Assembly: GCF_001467525.1 (NCBI RefSeq)
Contig: NZ_LNXS01000019.1
Span: 186,001-250,000 of the forward strand
Reading direction: 5' to 3'
Length of the DNA: 64,000 bases
From: Legionella anisa
GTDB lineage: Bacteria; Pseudomonadota; Gammaproteobacteria; Legionellales; Legionellaceae
The notes under the pieces are model-generated. The model worked only from the letters and a program-made list of their open reading frames with translations. It did no database searches and was not told the DNA's origin. The number at the start of each line of letters is the position of its first letter. Within the stretch, counting starts at the first letter, position 1. The translations under genes were made by a program, and so were the position numbers. Of this stretch, positions 36,879 to 46,818 are shown piece by piece.

Positions 36879-39125
36879 TCATTTATGCTGATGCATGTAA
36901 ATTCCATCCCAGTTTTCAGGAGGGGGAGTTTCCATAAATGCTTTAACACGTTCAAGATACAGCTGATATAAATAAACATCTGGAAATTTGGTTTTTAGCA
37001 TAGCAAATTTTTTTTCTGCGGACGACCAATTCTGCGCATAATACTCTTCTAAAGCTTTATGATACTCTTCCAACTGAGTTAAAACCTCTTCAGAAACATC
37101 ACTCACCTTACCGAGAGGCTGATAGATAGTCAATCCGCTTTTTCTTCCTTTAACAGTAATTTTATCTATGGCTCTCCAAGCAAAATGATCTTGACCTGCA
37201 CATGTCTTATCGCTCACCAAAATAGTCACTTGGTAAAATTTTGTTAAATCTTGTAACCGCGAAGCAAGATTCACTGTATCTCCAATGACTGTATACGCAC
37301 GGCGAAATTCTGAACCCATATCACCAACGTTCATCAACCCTGTTGCTAGGCCAATGCCAAAACTAACGGCCGGCAAGTCTTTTTCCTGCATTTTTTCATT
37401 GATTTCAGGTAATTGTTTTACCATCGCGAGAGAGCACATAATAGCATGAGTAGCGTGATCTTCATCAAGCATAGGAGCTCCCCAAAACGCAACAATCATA
37501 TCCCCCACATATTTATCAATCGTTCCTCTAAAGCTAAAAATTATTTCTGTAATTGGTGTGAAAAAAGCATTTAACAATCGTTTTACATTAGACGCCTCCA
37601 AGCTCTCACTAAGGCTTGTAAAATTACGTATATCACTAAATAAAACAGTCATATTTCGCTCTTGCCCTTCCATGCTGTACTGCTCAGGAGATTCTATGAG
37701 CTCTTTAACATAATCTTCTGGAACGTATTGACCAAACAGCTGATTTATTTTTCTTTTTTGTCTTCTCTCGATAACAAATAAGTAGCCATAATTCGTTATA
37801 GTCTGAAGCACAATTAAGGTTAAAATCAGGGCTATAGGAAGATATAAACTTTTATAGACAAACAAATAAATAGATAAAGCCCAGATACCGATAATACTGA
37901 TTATCGCCAGGATCAAAATTCTGGAAACACTCAAAAAAGAAAATAAAAAAGTAAAAAATAATCCAATTAATATCAAATACAATCGAGCTTTATCAGTACT
38001 CCAATCATATTCTGATACCAATTGCTGCCCGACAATACCTTGAACCATATTTCCTACCATCTCTACCCCAGGATACGATTGTGCAACTGGAGATTGATGC
38101 AGATCCGCCAAAAGGATTATCGTTGACCCAATAATAGCAATTGCCCCTTGCAATTGCTCTGGATTAATTTTGTCCTGGATAATATCTGTCGCAGAATAAT
38201 AATTAAGTGCGCCGATATGTCCCCAAAATGGAATAAGAATCTGTCCATAAGCGTTTGTCGGTATAAATACATTCCCCATTTGAATCCCATACAATTGATG
38301 ACGACGCGTTTTAAGGGTAATGTGTTTTACCATCAAATAATTCATAGCAGTTGCAAGCGCCAATGTAGCGTATAATTTGTTGTCATAGCTTGCTAACATA
38401 AGCCCATGTCGTATCGTTCCGTCCAAATCCGGTACATTTGTAACAGCTCCCGCTTGTGTCGATGCTTTTAGAAATAATGGCAAACAACCGTTATATCCGG
38501 AAAATTGATAAAGAGGGAGATTATCTCTGTATAAATAATTACCTTCTGGATTAGTTAAAGGTGAAGGTAAGTCTCCCCTCCTGATTTCTTTGTCATTATG
38601 AAATAAAAAACCCAATACCACATTATGATCCAATAATGATTCAGCCAAAATACGATCATTGTCCACTTTAGGGGCAATTTGCTCAAGAAAATCGGGCAAC
38701 TGTTTTTGTCCTAAGGATAATTGAGGCATTAATTTCTGTAACTCATTCTTGAGTCCTATTGCATAATTTACTTCTGCCTCAGCCATAACGATATCTGTTG
38801 CTATGGTCACAACACCATCTTGTTTTAACTTGTTAATTAAAGTAGCTATTTTGTTTCTAGGCCAGGGCCATCGGCCTTCTTGCTCCACTGACTTATTATC
38901 AATATCAATGATAACAACTCGAGGAATTGTTTGATGTGGGCGCCAGTTTAACTGAACGATGTGATCATAAGTTCGATAATCCAACTGAGTAATGAGTGAA
39001 CTGAGAAGAGGTATGTGAATTACATCAGCCAAAAAGATAAGAGCTAACCAGAAAAGACCTAAAAGGACTTGTGTCCCTTTAGATTTTATTGATTTTGGCG
39101 AGAAATAACGATGATCCTTCTTCAC
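36879..39125 (-). CDS. CHASE2-domain class III adenylate/guanylate cyclase
   Basis: 748 residues. N-terminal membrane helix (about 17-40), extracytoplasmic CHASE2 sensor (about 45-350), three more helices (about 383-455), then a cytosolic cyclase domain (about 490-670). The metal-binding aspartates are in LFSDIRNFTSLSES and KYVGDMIVAFWG; the transition-state residues lie in VIGDTVNLASRLQ. The Lys in TIDKYVGD fits an adenine-recognition lysine, so cAMP is the likely product. A tail of about 60 residues looks TPR-like (YHKALEEYYAQNWSSAEKKF). The ligand of CHASE2 is unknown. Confidence 0.92.
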   Translation of the reverse strand: MKKDHRYFSPKSIKSKGTQVLLGLFWLALIFLADVIHIPLLSSLITQLDYRTYDHIVQLNWRPHQTIPRVVIIDIDNKSVEQEGRWPWPRNKIATLINKLKQDGVVTIATDIVMAEAEVNYAIGLKNELQKLMPQLSLGQKQLPDFLEQIAPKVDNDRILAESLLDHNVVLGFLFHNDKEIRRGDLPSPLTNPEGNYLYRDNLPLYQFSGYNGCLPLFLKASTQAGAVTNVPDLDGTIRHGLMLASYDNKLYATLALATAMNYLMVKHITLKTRRHQLYGIQMGNVFIPTNAYGQILIPFWGHIGALNYYSATDIIQDKINPEQLQGAIAIIGSTIILLADLHQSPVAQSYPGVEMVGNMVQGIVGQQLVSEYDWSTDKARLYLILIGLFFTFLFSFLSVSRILILAIISIIGIWALSIYLFVYKSLYLPIALILTLIVLQTITNYGYLFVIERRQKRKINQLFGQYVPEDYVKELIESPEQYSMEGQERNMTVLFSDIRNFTSLSESLEASNVKRLLNAFFTPITEIIFSFRGTIDKYVGDMIVAFWGAPMLDEDHATHAIMCSLAMVKQLPEINEKMQEKDLPAVSFGIGLATGLMNVGDMGSEFRRAYTVIGDTVNLASRLQDLTKFYQVTILVSDKTCAGQDHFAWRAIDKITVKGRKSGLTIYQPLGKVSDVSEEVLTQLEEYHKALEEYYAQNWSSAEKKFAMLKTKFPDVYLYQLYLERVKAFMETPPPENWDGIYMHQHK

Positions 39126-39242
39126 TAAATATCGTCCTTAAATACTTTCCTTAACAAAACCAGAAAGTGAGCAAAGATAAATTACATCCTGGACCTCGTT
39201 TACAATTCGCTAGATTGAGTCGCAAGGCCTTAATCGTATTAC

Positions 39243-40217
39243 TTAACCAAATTTATATTCTAATGCAGCTAGAGTTTGATAACTCTCAAAAATTCCACCC
39301 GCATTATAATATTTTTCCTCAACACGAATGGTTGCATTTTTATAAGTTATGGCAATACCTCCGCCTACACGAAATCCACTTCTATCCATGTTCAATTGAG
39401 GAAGAGAACCATTTATTATGCTTGCAGGATCGACTAGTGGACGACTATTTGAAAACTGTGCCACTTGAATCAATCCTCCACTAATGAAAGGCATTACTGA
39501 AGGCTTAACAAAATAACCCAATTCAATATTTTCCAAAATTAAAGTCGCTTTATTTGTTAGTGGCTCAATCACTTGAAATGTAACAGTAGATGGGAAAAAA
39601 TAATTATATCTTCCCGTATTAATTTCACTGTACAACACTCCGAGATTAGCTCTCATAAGCAACTGCTTCCAAGCTTTTCTGTAAATTCCATTTACGCTGA
39701 CAAACCAGTTGTTATTATTATTCGTTGCTTGAGCGATTAGCGGGGTTGGATTCATAACAATTTCGGTTACCGTATTAAATTTATTGTAACCATAACCTCC
39801 CGACACATCAGCATAAATCTGGGGAGTGAACACTTTAAATATATGGCCGAAAATTGTATTGTTATGTATGGTCTGTTCCGAAGTAGTTACAAATCCTGGG
39901 TTTAGTAAAAACTCGGAACTCAGTGCAGTATCAATTCTAAAATAATAAATACCGGCCATCATGGTCTGACCTAGAGAAATGTGGTCAGCTCCCGGAGAAT
40001 AAAGATTTGAATGTCCGTTATATCGGTTAAAATTTCCACCTGAAGTCGAATCAAAATTAAAATCAGTATACCCATAGAGAAATTCTGGTGTTATTTTCCT
40101 CAGATATTCCGAAATCTTTGTATTATTTGTTGTTTCATCTTTTGACAACGTATTTGCATTAACGCAGAATCCATTGCATATCAAAAAAGCTGATAAAATT
40201 AAGGATTGTATTTTCAT
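39243..40217 (-). CDS. Outer-membrane beta-barrel-like protein
   Basis: 324 residues. MKIQSLILSAFLICNGFCVNA is a signal peptide. The mature part has alternating hydrophobic/polar strands rich in aromatic and Asn residues and closes with TLAALEYKFG, a C-terminal strand ending as expected for BAM-inserted barrels except that Gly follows the Phe. No named family recognised. AAGGAA lies 10 bases before ATG 40217; a GTG one codon earlier is possible. Same strand as, and 117 bases upstream of, the CHASE2 cyclase, so it may share its transcript. Confidence 0.65.
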   Translation of the reverse strand: MKIQSLILSAFLICNGFCVNANTLSKDETTNNTKISEYLRKITPEFLYGYTDFNFDSTSGGNFNRYNGHSNLYSPGADHISLGQTMMAGIYYFRIDTALSSEFLLNPGFVTTSEQTIHNNTIFGHIFKVFTPQIYADVSGGYGYNKFNTVTEIVMNPTPLIAQATNNNNNWFVSVNGIYRKAWKQLLMRANLGVLYSEINTGRYNYFFPSTVTFQVIEPLTNKATLILENIELGYFVKPSVMPFISGGLIQVAQFSNSRPLVDPASIINGSLPQLNMDRSGFRVGGGIAITYKNATIRVEEKYYNAGGIFESYQTLAALEYKFG

Positions 40218-40341
40218 CACATCTAAATTCCTTTTCAGAGAAGGTGTTCACTTTCGGGATATAATCATAAACTTAAAATATAAGATTATTCAAGAACAGA
40301 GTCATAGAGATGCTATAAACATTTTTTCTTTTTTAGAATTT

Positions 40342-41364
40342 TCATTTGCGCTTAAATCCCAAAGCGTGTAACCGTTGTTCAATCGAAGGATGAGTTGCAA
40401 AAGCACTACTTAAAGACTTCACAGGATCAATATCCGCTGGATTAAAGAGATAAGATGCCTGTCTTACCTGTTCATGAGGTGTATTACCGTACTCCGTTGA
40501 ATAACGCTCCGCGTATTGCTGATGATCGTCGCTAATTTTGAGTAATGCCCGGGCTAAAGGTTCATTGTCACGCATTAACTCTACGCAGCCAGCATCTGCC
40601 ATATATTCGCGCGTTCGACTTAAGAATAAGGTTAACAAAATAGTAATTAAAGGCAAGACATACCGAAGAACGATAATAACCATTAATAATCGATTATCTC
40701 CACGTCTTCCATTGCGTTTAAATACTGCAGAATAAAACAGTATGTCTATCACAATCAAAAGAATATTACTCAAAACCGCCACCATTAGGGTTAGCTTAAT
40801 ATCATAGTGACGAATATGACTTAACTCATGAGCCATCACTGCTTGCAGCTCTGCCCTATTCAACTTTTCTATTAAACCTCGAGTAATTGCAACCATTGCT
40901 GATTTTTCACTATACCCGCTTGCAAACGCATTCATGTAATCTGCTTCGATAATAAAAACTTTGGGCATATACTGCAAACCGGCAGCAACCTTCATTTCCT
41001 CAACTACGTTATATAATTGTTGTTCCTGCAAGTTTTTCGCTGTTTGGGGTGTAATCTCACGATATTCAGTACCTAATAACATAATTCGGTCGTAAAATGC
41101 ATACGTTATTAATAACGATATTACGGCGATACCAACCATAATAATAGTCGCATAGGGAGTGACCTGCAGGCGAATCAAAGCAAGAAAAATTTGCTGTAAA
41201 GGAACCTGTGGGTAGGTCGATTGCAAAACAAACAAATCAGCAACCAAACCCACAGCAAAAAAAATTGCAACAAAAAAAGCGATTACCGCACGTGTCTTGC
41301 GTTGATTCAACTGTATTTGCGCACGCCAATTCGCTACGCCGCCATGATAGTCTTCAAGGCTCAT
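40342..41364 (-). CDS. htpX: HtpX-like M48 membrane metallopeptidase
   Basis: 340 residues. Four membrane segments surround the zinc motif MAHELSHIRHYD (His-Glu-x-x-His near 179-183), and the distal Glu of TREYMADAGCVELM (near 250) completes the site. Asn-Ala-Phe-Ala-Ser-Gly upstream is typical. It degrades damaged membrane proteins. It follows lemA by 9 bases, a standard pair. Confidence 0.9.
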   Translation of the reverse strand: MSLEDYHGGVANWRAQIQLNQRKTRAVIAFFVAIFFAVGLVADLFVLQSTYPQVPLQQIFLALIRLQVTPYATIIMVGIAVISLLITYAFYDRIMLLGTEYREITPQTAKNLQEQQLYNVVEEMKVAAGLQYMPKVFIIEADYMNAFASGYSEKSAMVAITRGLIEKLNRAELQAVMAHELSHIRHYDIKLTLMVAVLSNILLIVIDILFYSAVFKRNGRRGDNRLLMVIIVLRYVLPLITILLTLFLSRTREYMADAGCVELMRDNEPLARALLKISDDHQQYAERYSTEYGNTPHEQVRQASYLFNPADIDPVKSLSSAFATHPSIEQRLHALGFKRK

Positions 41365-41373
41365 ATTCTAAAC

Positions 41374-41955
41374 TCAAAATTTTACGGTATAGTCTTCTTT
41401 CGCTTGAATCTGCTCTTCAGGGAGTCCCCAGTAAACAAACTCTTTATCAAGAGCAGAAGCAAACATAGACACCACCATGGATTCAAAGAACGATTTCTTT
41501 TTAGCATAATAACGCTCTACACCATCGTTATAAGCCTGCTTAGAATAGGCCAATTTATTTTCGGTATTGACGATCTCTTCCTGCAACTGCATGACATTTT
41601 GGCTTGCTTTCAAATCAGGATAATTTTCAAATACTACATTCAATCCAGCTGCAATCTGAGAAATTTGATTCTCGGCAGCAATACGACCTTCTTCATCCCC
41701 TGCCGTTTTAGCTGCTTGAGCTTGATTACGCAAAGCAACTACATCTTTTAATGTGGTTTTCTCATAATCCATATATTTTTTTACGGCTTCAATTAAGGAC
41801 TCAAATACCTTAAAGCGACGATCGAGTTGAATATCTATTTGTTTTTTGTCGTTATTAATCGCCTCAATTAATTGAATTAAGGTATTGTAAATGCTAATAG
41901 CCCATAAAAATATAAGTACTACAATAATGATAAGAGCAATAAAAAAGGTACTCAT
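41374..41955 (-). CDS. lemA: LemA family protein
   Basis: 193 residues. One N-terminal membrane helix (about 4-20), then a helical bundle starting IYNTLIQLIEAINNDKKQID with FENYPDLKASQNVMQLQEEI near 115-134 and NTENKLAYSKQAYNDGVERY, the LemA hallmarks. Function unknown; consistently paired with HtpX-like proteases, here as the upstream gene. Confidence 0.93.
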   Translation of the reverse strand: MSTFFIALIIIVVLIFLWAISIYNTLIQLIEAINNDKKQIDIQLDRRFKVFESLIEAVKKYMDYEKTTLKDVVALRNQAQAAKTAGDEEGRIAAENQISQIAAGLNVVFENYPDLKASQNVMQLQEEIVNTENKLAYSKQAYNDGVERYYAKKKSFFESMVVSMFASALDKEFVYWGLPEEQIQAKEDYTVKF

Positions 41956-42059
41956 TTTTCTTCCTATGTAAAATTTTCTACAATTTAGTTATAGATCGAA
42001 AATGATAAAAAAAACAGGGGAGTTTCTGAAGATTTGTTGAACCGTAAGAGATAAAGCTG

Positions 42060-42620
42060 ATGATTAAAAGTCAAATTGGATGGTGTATCCATTTTTTATC
42101 CTATTATTTATGTTGGATAGCCTGTTTCTATTTTGCAGCACAAAATGAAGTATATCTTGGGCCCATGATTGGATTACTGTTTATTTTTGTGCAAATCGCC
42201 TGGCAGTCAATTAATCGATTGCCATACTTAAATGCGGTTTATTTTGCACTTCTGATCGGATTCATTGGCTCAATTACTGATATGATTTGGCTGCATCAAA
42301 ATTATATTTATTTTAAAGCAAATCCTTTTAGTTCTTATTTTACAGCCCCATGGATGATTTGCATCTGGTTGAGTTTCGGATTGAATCTTATTTTTCTTAA
42401 TGAAAAATTGACCCATTATTATTTTATTTGGTTCCTGCTTACACTTTTTTTAATGCCATTTGCTTATAAAATTGGCGAAATATGCAATATAGTAGTTATA
42501 GAAAACGCTTATCCATTCTATTTTTTGGTGGGAATTACTTGGGCATTACTCTTACCAGCGAGCTTTTATGCATACAACTATTTAAAAAAATTCAATATTA
42601 TAGACGTGCGAGTAATTTAG
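42060..42620 (+). CDS. DUF2878-family integral membrane protein
   Basis: 186 residues, six predicted membrane helices. FIGSITDMIWL (about 75-85) and APWMICIWLSFGLNL (about 97-111) match the DUF2878 pattern. Function unknown. Ends 9 bases from the uvrA stop, convergent, with no hairpin between. Confidence 0.75.
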   Translation: MIKSQIGWCIHFLSYYLCWIACFYFAAQNEVYLGPMIGLLFIFVQIAWQSINRLPYLNAVYFALLIGFIGSITDMIWLHQNYIYFKANPFSSYFTAPWMICIWLSFGLNLIFLNEKLTHYYFIWFLLTLFLMPFAYKIGEICNIVVIENAYPFYFLVGITWALLLPASFYAYNYLKKFNIIDVRVI

Positions 42621-42629
42621 CTGGGAAAA

Positions 42630-45458
42630 TTATCGCACGTTCAAAATAGGTTTCAAAAATTGTCCTGTATAAGAGCGTTCACATTCAGCAACTTGTTCTG
42701 GCGTGCCTGTTGCCACAATACGTCCACCTTTACTGCCACCTTCAGGCCCTAGATCAATAATCCAATCTGCCGTCTTAATCACATCCAAATTATGTTCAAT
42801 AATTACAATCGTATTCCCTTGCGACCGCAAACGGAATAGGACAGCCAATAACTGCTTGGTATCATGAAAATGCAATCCTGTTGTAGGCTCATCAAGAATA
42901 TATAAAGTGCTTCCTGTATCTCGTTTTGATAGCTCACGGGACAACTTAATTCTCTGAGCTTCACCACCTGAAAGAGTAGTCGCACTTTGTCCCAATTTAA
43001 TATAAGACAAACCAACATCCATCAAAGTCTGACATTTTCTGGCTAATACTGGAATCGCTGCAAAAAAATGACTTGCATCTTCAACTGTCATTTCTAAAAC
43101 TTCGTGAATATTTTTACCTTTATACTGAATATCAAGCGTTTCTCGATTGTAACGTTTGCCTTTGCATACATCACATGATACATAAATATCAGGCAAAAAA
43201 TGCATTTCAACCTTAATGAGACCATCCCCCTGACAGGCTTCACAACGTCCACCACGGACGTTAAAGCTAAAACGTCCTGGCTGATAACCTCGTGCTCTAG
43301 ATTCAGGGGTTGCCGCAAATAATTCTCGGATATGAGTAAAGATACCGGTATAGGTAGCTGGATTGGAACGAGGAGTTCTACCAATCGGACTCTGATCAAT
43401 ATCAATTACTTTATCGCATAAGCTTAAACCAGTAATCTCCTTGACTGAGCCTGGAGTAAATAAACTTGCCCTATTTAACAGATTCGCAGCACTTGGATAT
43501 AAAGTATCATTGATCAGACTCGATTTACCTGACCCCGAAACGCCCGTAATACAAGTAAGTAAGCCCAAAGGGATGCTGACATCGACATCCAGTAAATTAT
43601 TACAAACCACCCCTTTTAAATGAATCATTTTTTCGGCATTAACGGCTAACCGAGTGTCAGGAATCGCTATGGATTGTTTCCCAGATAAATATTGGCCTGT
43701 CAATGAAATAGACGATTGCATAATTTCTTGTGGTGTCCCGTGAGCTACAATTTCACCACCATGTACCCCAGCCCCAGGTCCTATATCCAGGACAAAATCA
43801 GCACTGCGAATCGCATCCTCATCATGCTCTACTACGATGACCGTATTCCCCAGATTCCGTAAGTGCATCAATGTTTTTAATAACCGATCATTATCTCGTT
43901 GGTGCAATCCAATAGAAGGCTCATCCAAGATATACATAACCCCAACCAGACCTGAACCAATTTGACTGGCTAAACGAATACGTTGTGCTTCTCCTCCTGA
44001 TAAAGTTTCAGCACTACGAGTTAATGAAAGATACTCCAGACCTACATTGACCAAAAATCCCAATCGCTCAACAATTTCTTTATTAATTTTTGCCGCAATT
44101 TCGCCTTTATATCCTGTCATTCGTAAATTTTTAAAAAATACGTAAGCCTTTTCAATCGAATATGCTGTGACCTCAGGTAAATTTTTATCATCAATAAACA
44201 CATGTCGCGCTTCTTCGCGTAATCGTGCACCCTGACAACTCTGACAAGGACGAGATGATAAATATTTAGCAAGCTCCTCGCGTATCATTCCTGAATCAGA
44301 CTCACGATAACGCCGCTGCATATTCGGAATAATTCCTTCAAATGAATGTCGTTTAATCATATACCCGCCATTGGGTCGATGATAATGAAAGTCTATAATT
44401 TCACGTCCACTGCCATATAGAACAATTTGACGCATTTCTTCGGGCAAATCACAAAATGCAGTATGAGTATCAAAACCATAATGTTGTGCAAGCGACTCAA
44501 GCATCGAGAAATAATAAGTGGTTTTTTTATCCCAACCGCGAATAGCCCCTTCAGCCAAGCTCGCTGTATGATCATGGATGACCCGCTCGGGATCAAAAAA
44601 CTGATCAACTCCCAACCCATCACACGCAGGACACGCACCTACAGGATTGTTAAAAGAAAAAAGCCTGGGTTCTAACTCACTGAGGCTGTATCCACATTCA
44701 GGACATGCAAATTTGGAAGAAAAAACGAGATCATTAAATTGTTCATCCATAGAAGCTACTATTGCGAGGCCTTCTGCCAAATTTAAAGCATTTTCGAATG
44801 ACTCACTTAAACGCTGAGCAATATCAGGTCTGACTTTAAAACGATCCACAACGACTTCAATGGTATGTTTTGTGCGTAAACCCAGCTTAGGGGGGGAATC
44901 TAACTCGTAAAGCACGCCATCAATACGTGCACGAACATACCCTTGAGCTTGCAACTGCTGCATCAGCTGAACCTGCTCTCCTTTGCGTTCACGTACAACT
45001 GGAGCCAAAATCATCACTTTACTGTCAGTAGGCAAAGCTAAAACCTGATCCACCATCTGACTAATCGTTTGTGCATGCAAGCTAACGTGGTGTGTAGGGC
45101 AACGAGGCTCTCCTACACGCGCATAAAGTAACCGTAAATAATCATAAATTTCGGTAATAGTACCCACTGTGGAGCGGGGATTGTGGGAGGTTGCTTTCTG
45201 TTCAATAGAAATTGCTGGAGATAAACCTTCTATCGAATCAACATCAGGTTTTTCCATCATTGCTAAAAATTGACGTGCGTAAGCGGATAAAGATTCCACA
45301 TAACGACGCTGCCCTTCGGCATATAAAGTATCAAAGGCTAAAGAGGATTTACCTGAACCTGATAAACCCGTAATTACAATTAATTTATCACGTGGCAAAT
45401 CCAGGTCGAGATTTTTAAGATTGTGGGTTCGTGCACCACGTATGGTGATTGTTTGCAT
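42630..45458 (-). CDS. uvrA: Excinuclease ABC subunit A
   Basis: 942 residues. It recognises DNA damage and loads UvrB in nucleotide excision repair. Two ATPase modules: Walker [15 protein letters not shown] (about 31-44) and [14 protein letters not shown] (about 643-656), signatures [12 protein letters not shown] and [12 protein letters not shown]. Zinc fingers are CPECGY...CPACDG (about 257-290) and CEACQG...CDVCKG (about 737-770). Length and order are normal. An SOS box upstream was not confidently seen in 45459-45733. Confidence 0.98.
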   Translation of the reverse strand: MQTITIRGARTHNLKNLDLDLPRDKLIVITGLSGSGKSSLAFDTLYAEGQRRYVESLSAYARQFLAMMEKPDVDSIEGLSPAISIEQKATSHNPRSTVGTITEIYDYLRLLYARVGEPRCPTHHVSLHAQTISQMVDQVLALPTDSKVMILAPVVRERKGEQVQLMQQLQAQGYVRARIDGVLYELDSPPKLGLRTKHTIEVVVDRFKVRPDIAQRLSESFENALNLAEGLAIVASMDEQFNDLVFSSKFACPECGYSLSELEPRLFSFNNPVGACPACDGLGVDQFFDPERVIHDHTASLAEGAIRGWDKKTTYYFSMLESLAQHYGFDTHTAFCDLPEEMRQIVLYGSGREIIDFHYHRPNGGYMIKRHSFEGIIPNMQRRYRESDSGMIREELAKYLSSRPCQSCQGARLREEARHVFIDDKNLPEVTAYSIEKAYVFFKNLRMTGYKGEIAAKINKEIVERLGFLVNVGLEYLSLTRSAETLSGGEAQRIRLASQIGSGLVGVMYILDEPSIGLHQRDNDRLLKTLMHLRNLGNTVIVVEHDEDAIRSADFVLDIGPGAGVHGGEIVAHGTPQEIMQSSISLTGQYLSGKQSIAIPDTRLAVNAEKMIHLKGVVCNNLLDVDVSIPLGLLTCITGVSGSGKSSLINDTLYPSAANLLNRASLFTPGSVKEITGLSLCDKVIDIDQSPIGRTPRSNPATYTGIFTHIRELFAATPESRARGYQPGRFSFNVRGGRCEACQGDGLIKVEMHFLPDIYVSCDVCKGKRYNRETLDIQYKGKNIHEVLEMTVEDASHFFAAIPVLARKCQTLMDVGLSYIKLGQSATTLSGGEAQRIKLSRELSKRDTGSTLYILDEPTTGLHFHDTKQLLAVLFRLRSQGNTIVIIEHNLDVIKTADWIIDLGPEGGSKGGRIVATGTPEQVAECERSYTGQFLKPILNVR

Positions 45459-45733
45459 AGAATTCGATAATTTGGTTTAAACAATTGAGTTTTATATTTC
45501 GCGGCTGCAAAACCATGTAATTATACGCAAAAAAAATGAGGCGTATAGATCAAAATAATATCTTTTAAGAATGAAAAATCACCCTCAGTCTAGTTCGTCA
45601 GCATTTTAAAGAAAACTGCAGTGGTTTACCATGAATTACCGAAAATTGTTGGATACATATTTTTAATGCAAAAATTATACTACAATAAAAACCTTAAGTT
45701 ATTCTTTTTAAAAATTAAATCGGATTTAAAAAT

Positions 45734-46192
45734 ATGAGGTCTTTTTTACAAAGGATTCTGTTATGGGTGGTATTTTCTATATCTCCATTTACTCTTTATG
45801 CACAAAGTGATAATCAAATATGTCAATGGGTAAAAGAAACTCTATTGGCTACCTTTTCTCTTGATTACACGTATAAACCAAGTGATGACGAAGAGTTACA
45901 TAAAAGCTACACAGAGAATGCCTGGAATGCACTCACTGAGTTTTTAGGAAATTATCTTCCTATTATCCAGGAAAAACGTCTAACACTACACCCTGTATTT
46001 ATTAAAGAACCATTTATCACTGAAAAAGGTACTTTTTCTGGGGTTCGTTCTTGGCGCGTTAACGAAGTGATATCCATTCCTGAATTAAACATTATAATCG
46101 CTTTTTCCGTGTTAGTTATTGAGGCGAATCCATTATCAAATGGACGCTACCTGATCCAGAGTATGGACATGGTAAAAAAGGAAAACTCATGA
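45734..46192 (+). CDS. Orphan DotI/IcmL-like periplasmic protein
   Basis: 152 residues. MRSFLQRILLWVVFSISPFTLYA is a signal peptide rather than the membrane anchor of true DotI. The mature part follows the IcmL pattern: WVKETLLATFSLDYTYKP (about 33-50), then a Tyr-Thr-x-x-A-W-x-x-L turn (about 58-68), then beta strands to the end. DotI/IcmL is an inner-membrane component of the Dot/Icm (type IVB) system; soluble IcmL-like paralogues are a Legionella feature. The role of this one is unknown. It overlaps the next gene by 4 bases (ATGA). Confidence 0.75.
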   Translation: MRSFLQRILLWVVFSISPFTLYAQSDNQICQWVKETLLATFSLDYTYKPSDDEELHKSYTENAWNALTEFLGNYLPIIQEKRLTLHPVFIKEPFITEKGTFSGVRSWRVNEVISIPELNIIIAFSVLVIEANPLSNGRYLIQSMDMVKKENS

Positions 46193-46662
46193 ATATCCTG
46201 ACTCGTTTCAAATTCTTTCTCTGGGCATTTGGTCATTTTAAAGTACCCCTACTCGGCTATTTAAGACCGCGACTCATCCAACTGACTGACACGGACATTG
46301 TTGTATGCCTACCCTTAAAAAGACGAAGCCGCAATCATTTAAATTCTATGTATTTTGGAGCCTTGTGTGCTGGTGCTGACTTAGCGGGAGGTTTACATGG
46401 CTTTTATCATGCGTCACAAAAACAACTTAAAGTTTCCCTTGTTTTTAAATCGTTTCAAGCACAGTTTTTGCGTAGACCTGAATCTGATGTTTATTTCGTT
46501 TGTCATGAAGGAGCAGAAGTCAAGGCAATGTTAGAAGAATCGCAAAAAACTGGAGAACGAGTGACTCGACCTATTCAGATCAAAGCGTATACAGATTATC
46601 CTGGTATGACAGAATTGGTTGCAGAGTTTATTTTAGAATTGTCAGTAAAAACATGCGCTTAG
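46189..46662 (+). CDS. DUF4442 hotdog-fold (thioesterase-like) protein
   Basis: 157 residues. RSRNHLNSMYFGALCAGADLAGG (about 43-65) is the helix-bearing core of the DUF4442/PaaI-like hotdog fold, with Asn-His-Leu-Asn-Ser where catalytic or substrate residues usually lie. The family is predicted to hydrolyse or bind acyl-CoA. Overlaps the IcmL-like gene as ATGA, so both are probably co-translated; no functional link is obvious. Confidence 0.8.
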   Translation: MNILTRFKFFLWAFGHFKVPLLGYLRPRLIQLTDTDIVVCLPLKRRSRNHLNSMYFGALCAGADLAGGLHGFYHASQKQLKVSLVFKSFQAQFLRRPESDVYFVCHEGAEVKAMLEESQKTGERVTRPIQIKAYTDYPGMTELVAEFILELSVKTCA

Positions 46663-46818
46663 GCTAAACTCAATTTTTTTAAAACACGAGCGAAATACTC
46701 AGAAATTAGTCATTGATTTATCTACAATAACAGGCGAAAATATTGCCAAACTGTGATATTATTAGTGACGCTAATATATTGACAGTATACAATTTATGAC
46801 TGCATTAGGCTATCTGTA

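Noticed and set aside
39209-39224. 16-base identity with 30260-30275 (TTCGCTAGATTGAGTC)
   Set aside because: One 16-mer match in 64 kb is within chance, and the flanks do not agree.
39167-39484. 105-residue plus-strand ORF between the cyclase and the barrel gene
   Set aside because: Most of it overlaps the C-terminal coding part of the barrel gene antisense, and no domain is seen.
45459-45733. Possible LexA/SOS box upstream of uvrA
   Set aside because: No CTG-N10-CAG palindrome was found with convincing match near the uvrA start.
46740-46818. TTGACA at about 46780 as a promoter for the 1887-residue gene
   Set aside because: No -10 hexamer at 16-18 bases spacing; no PmrA-type direct repeat was evident either.
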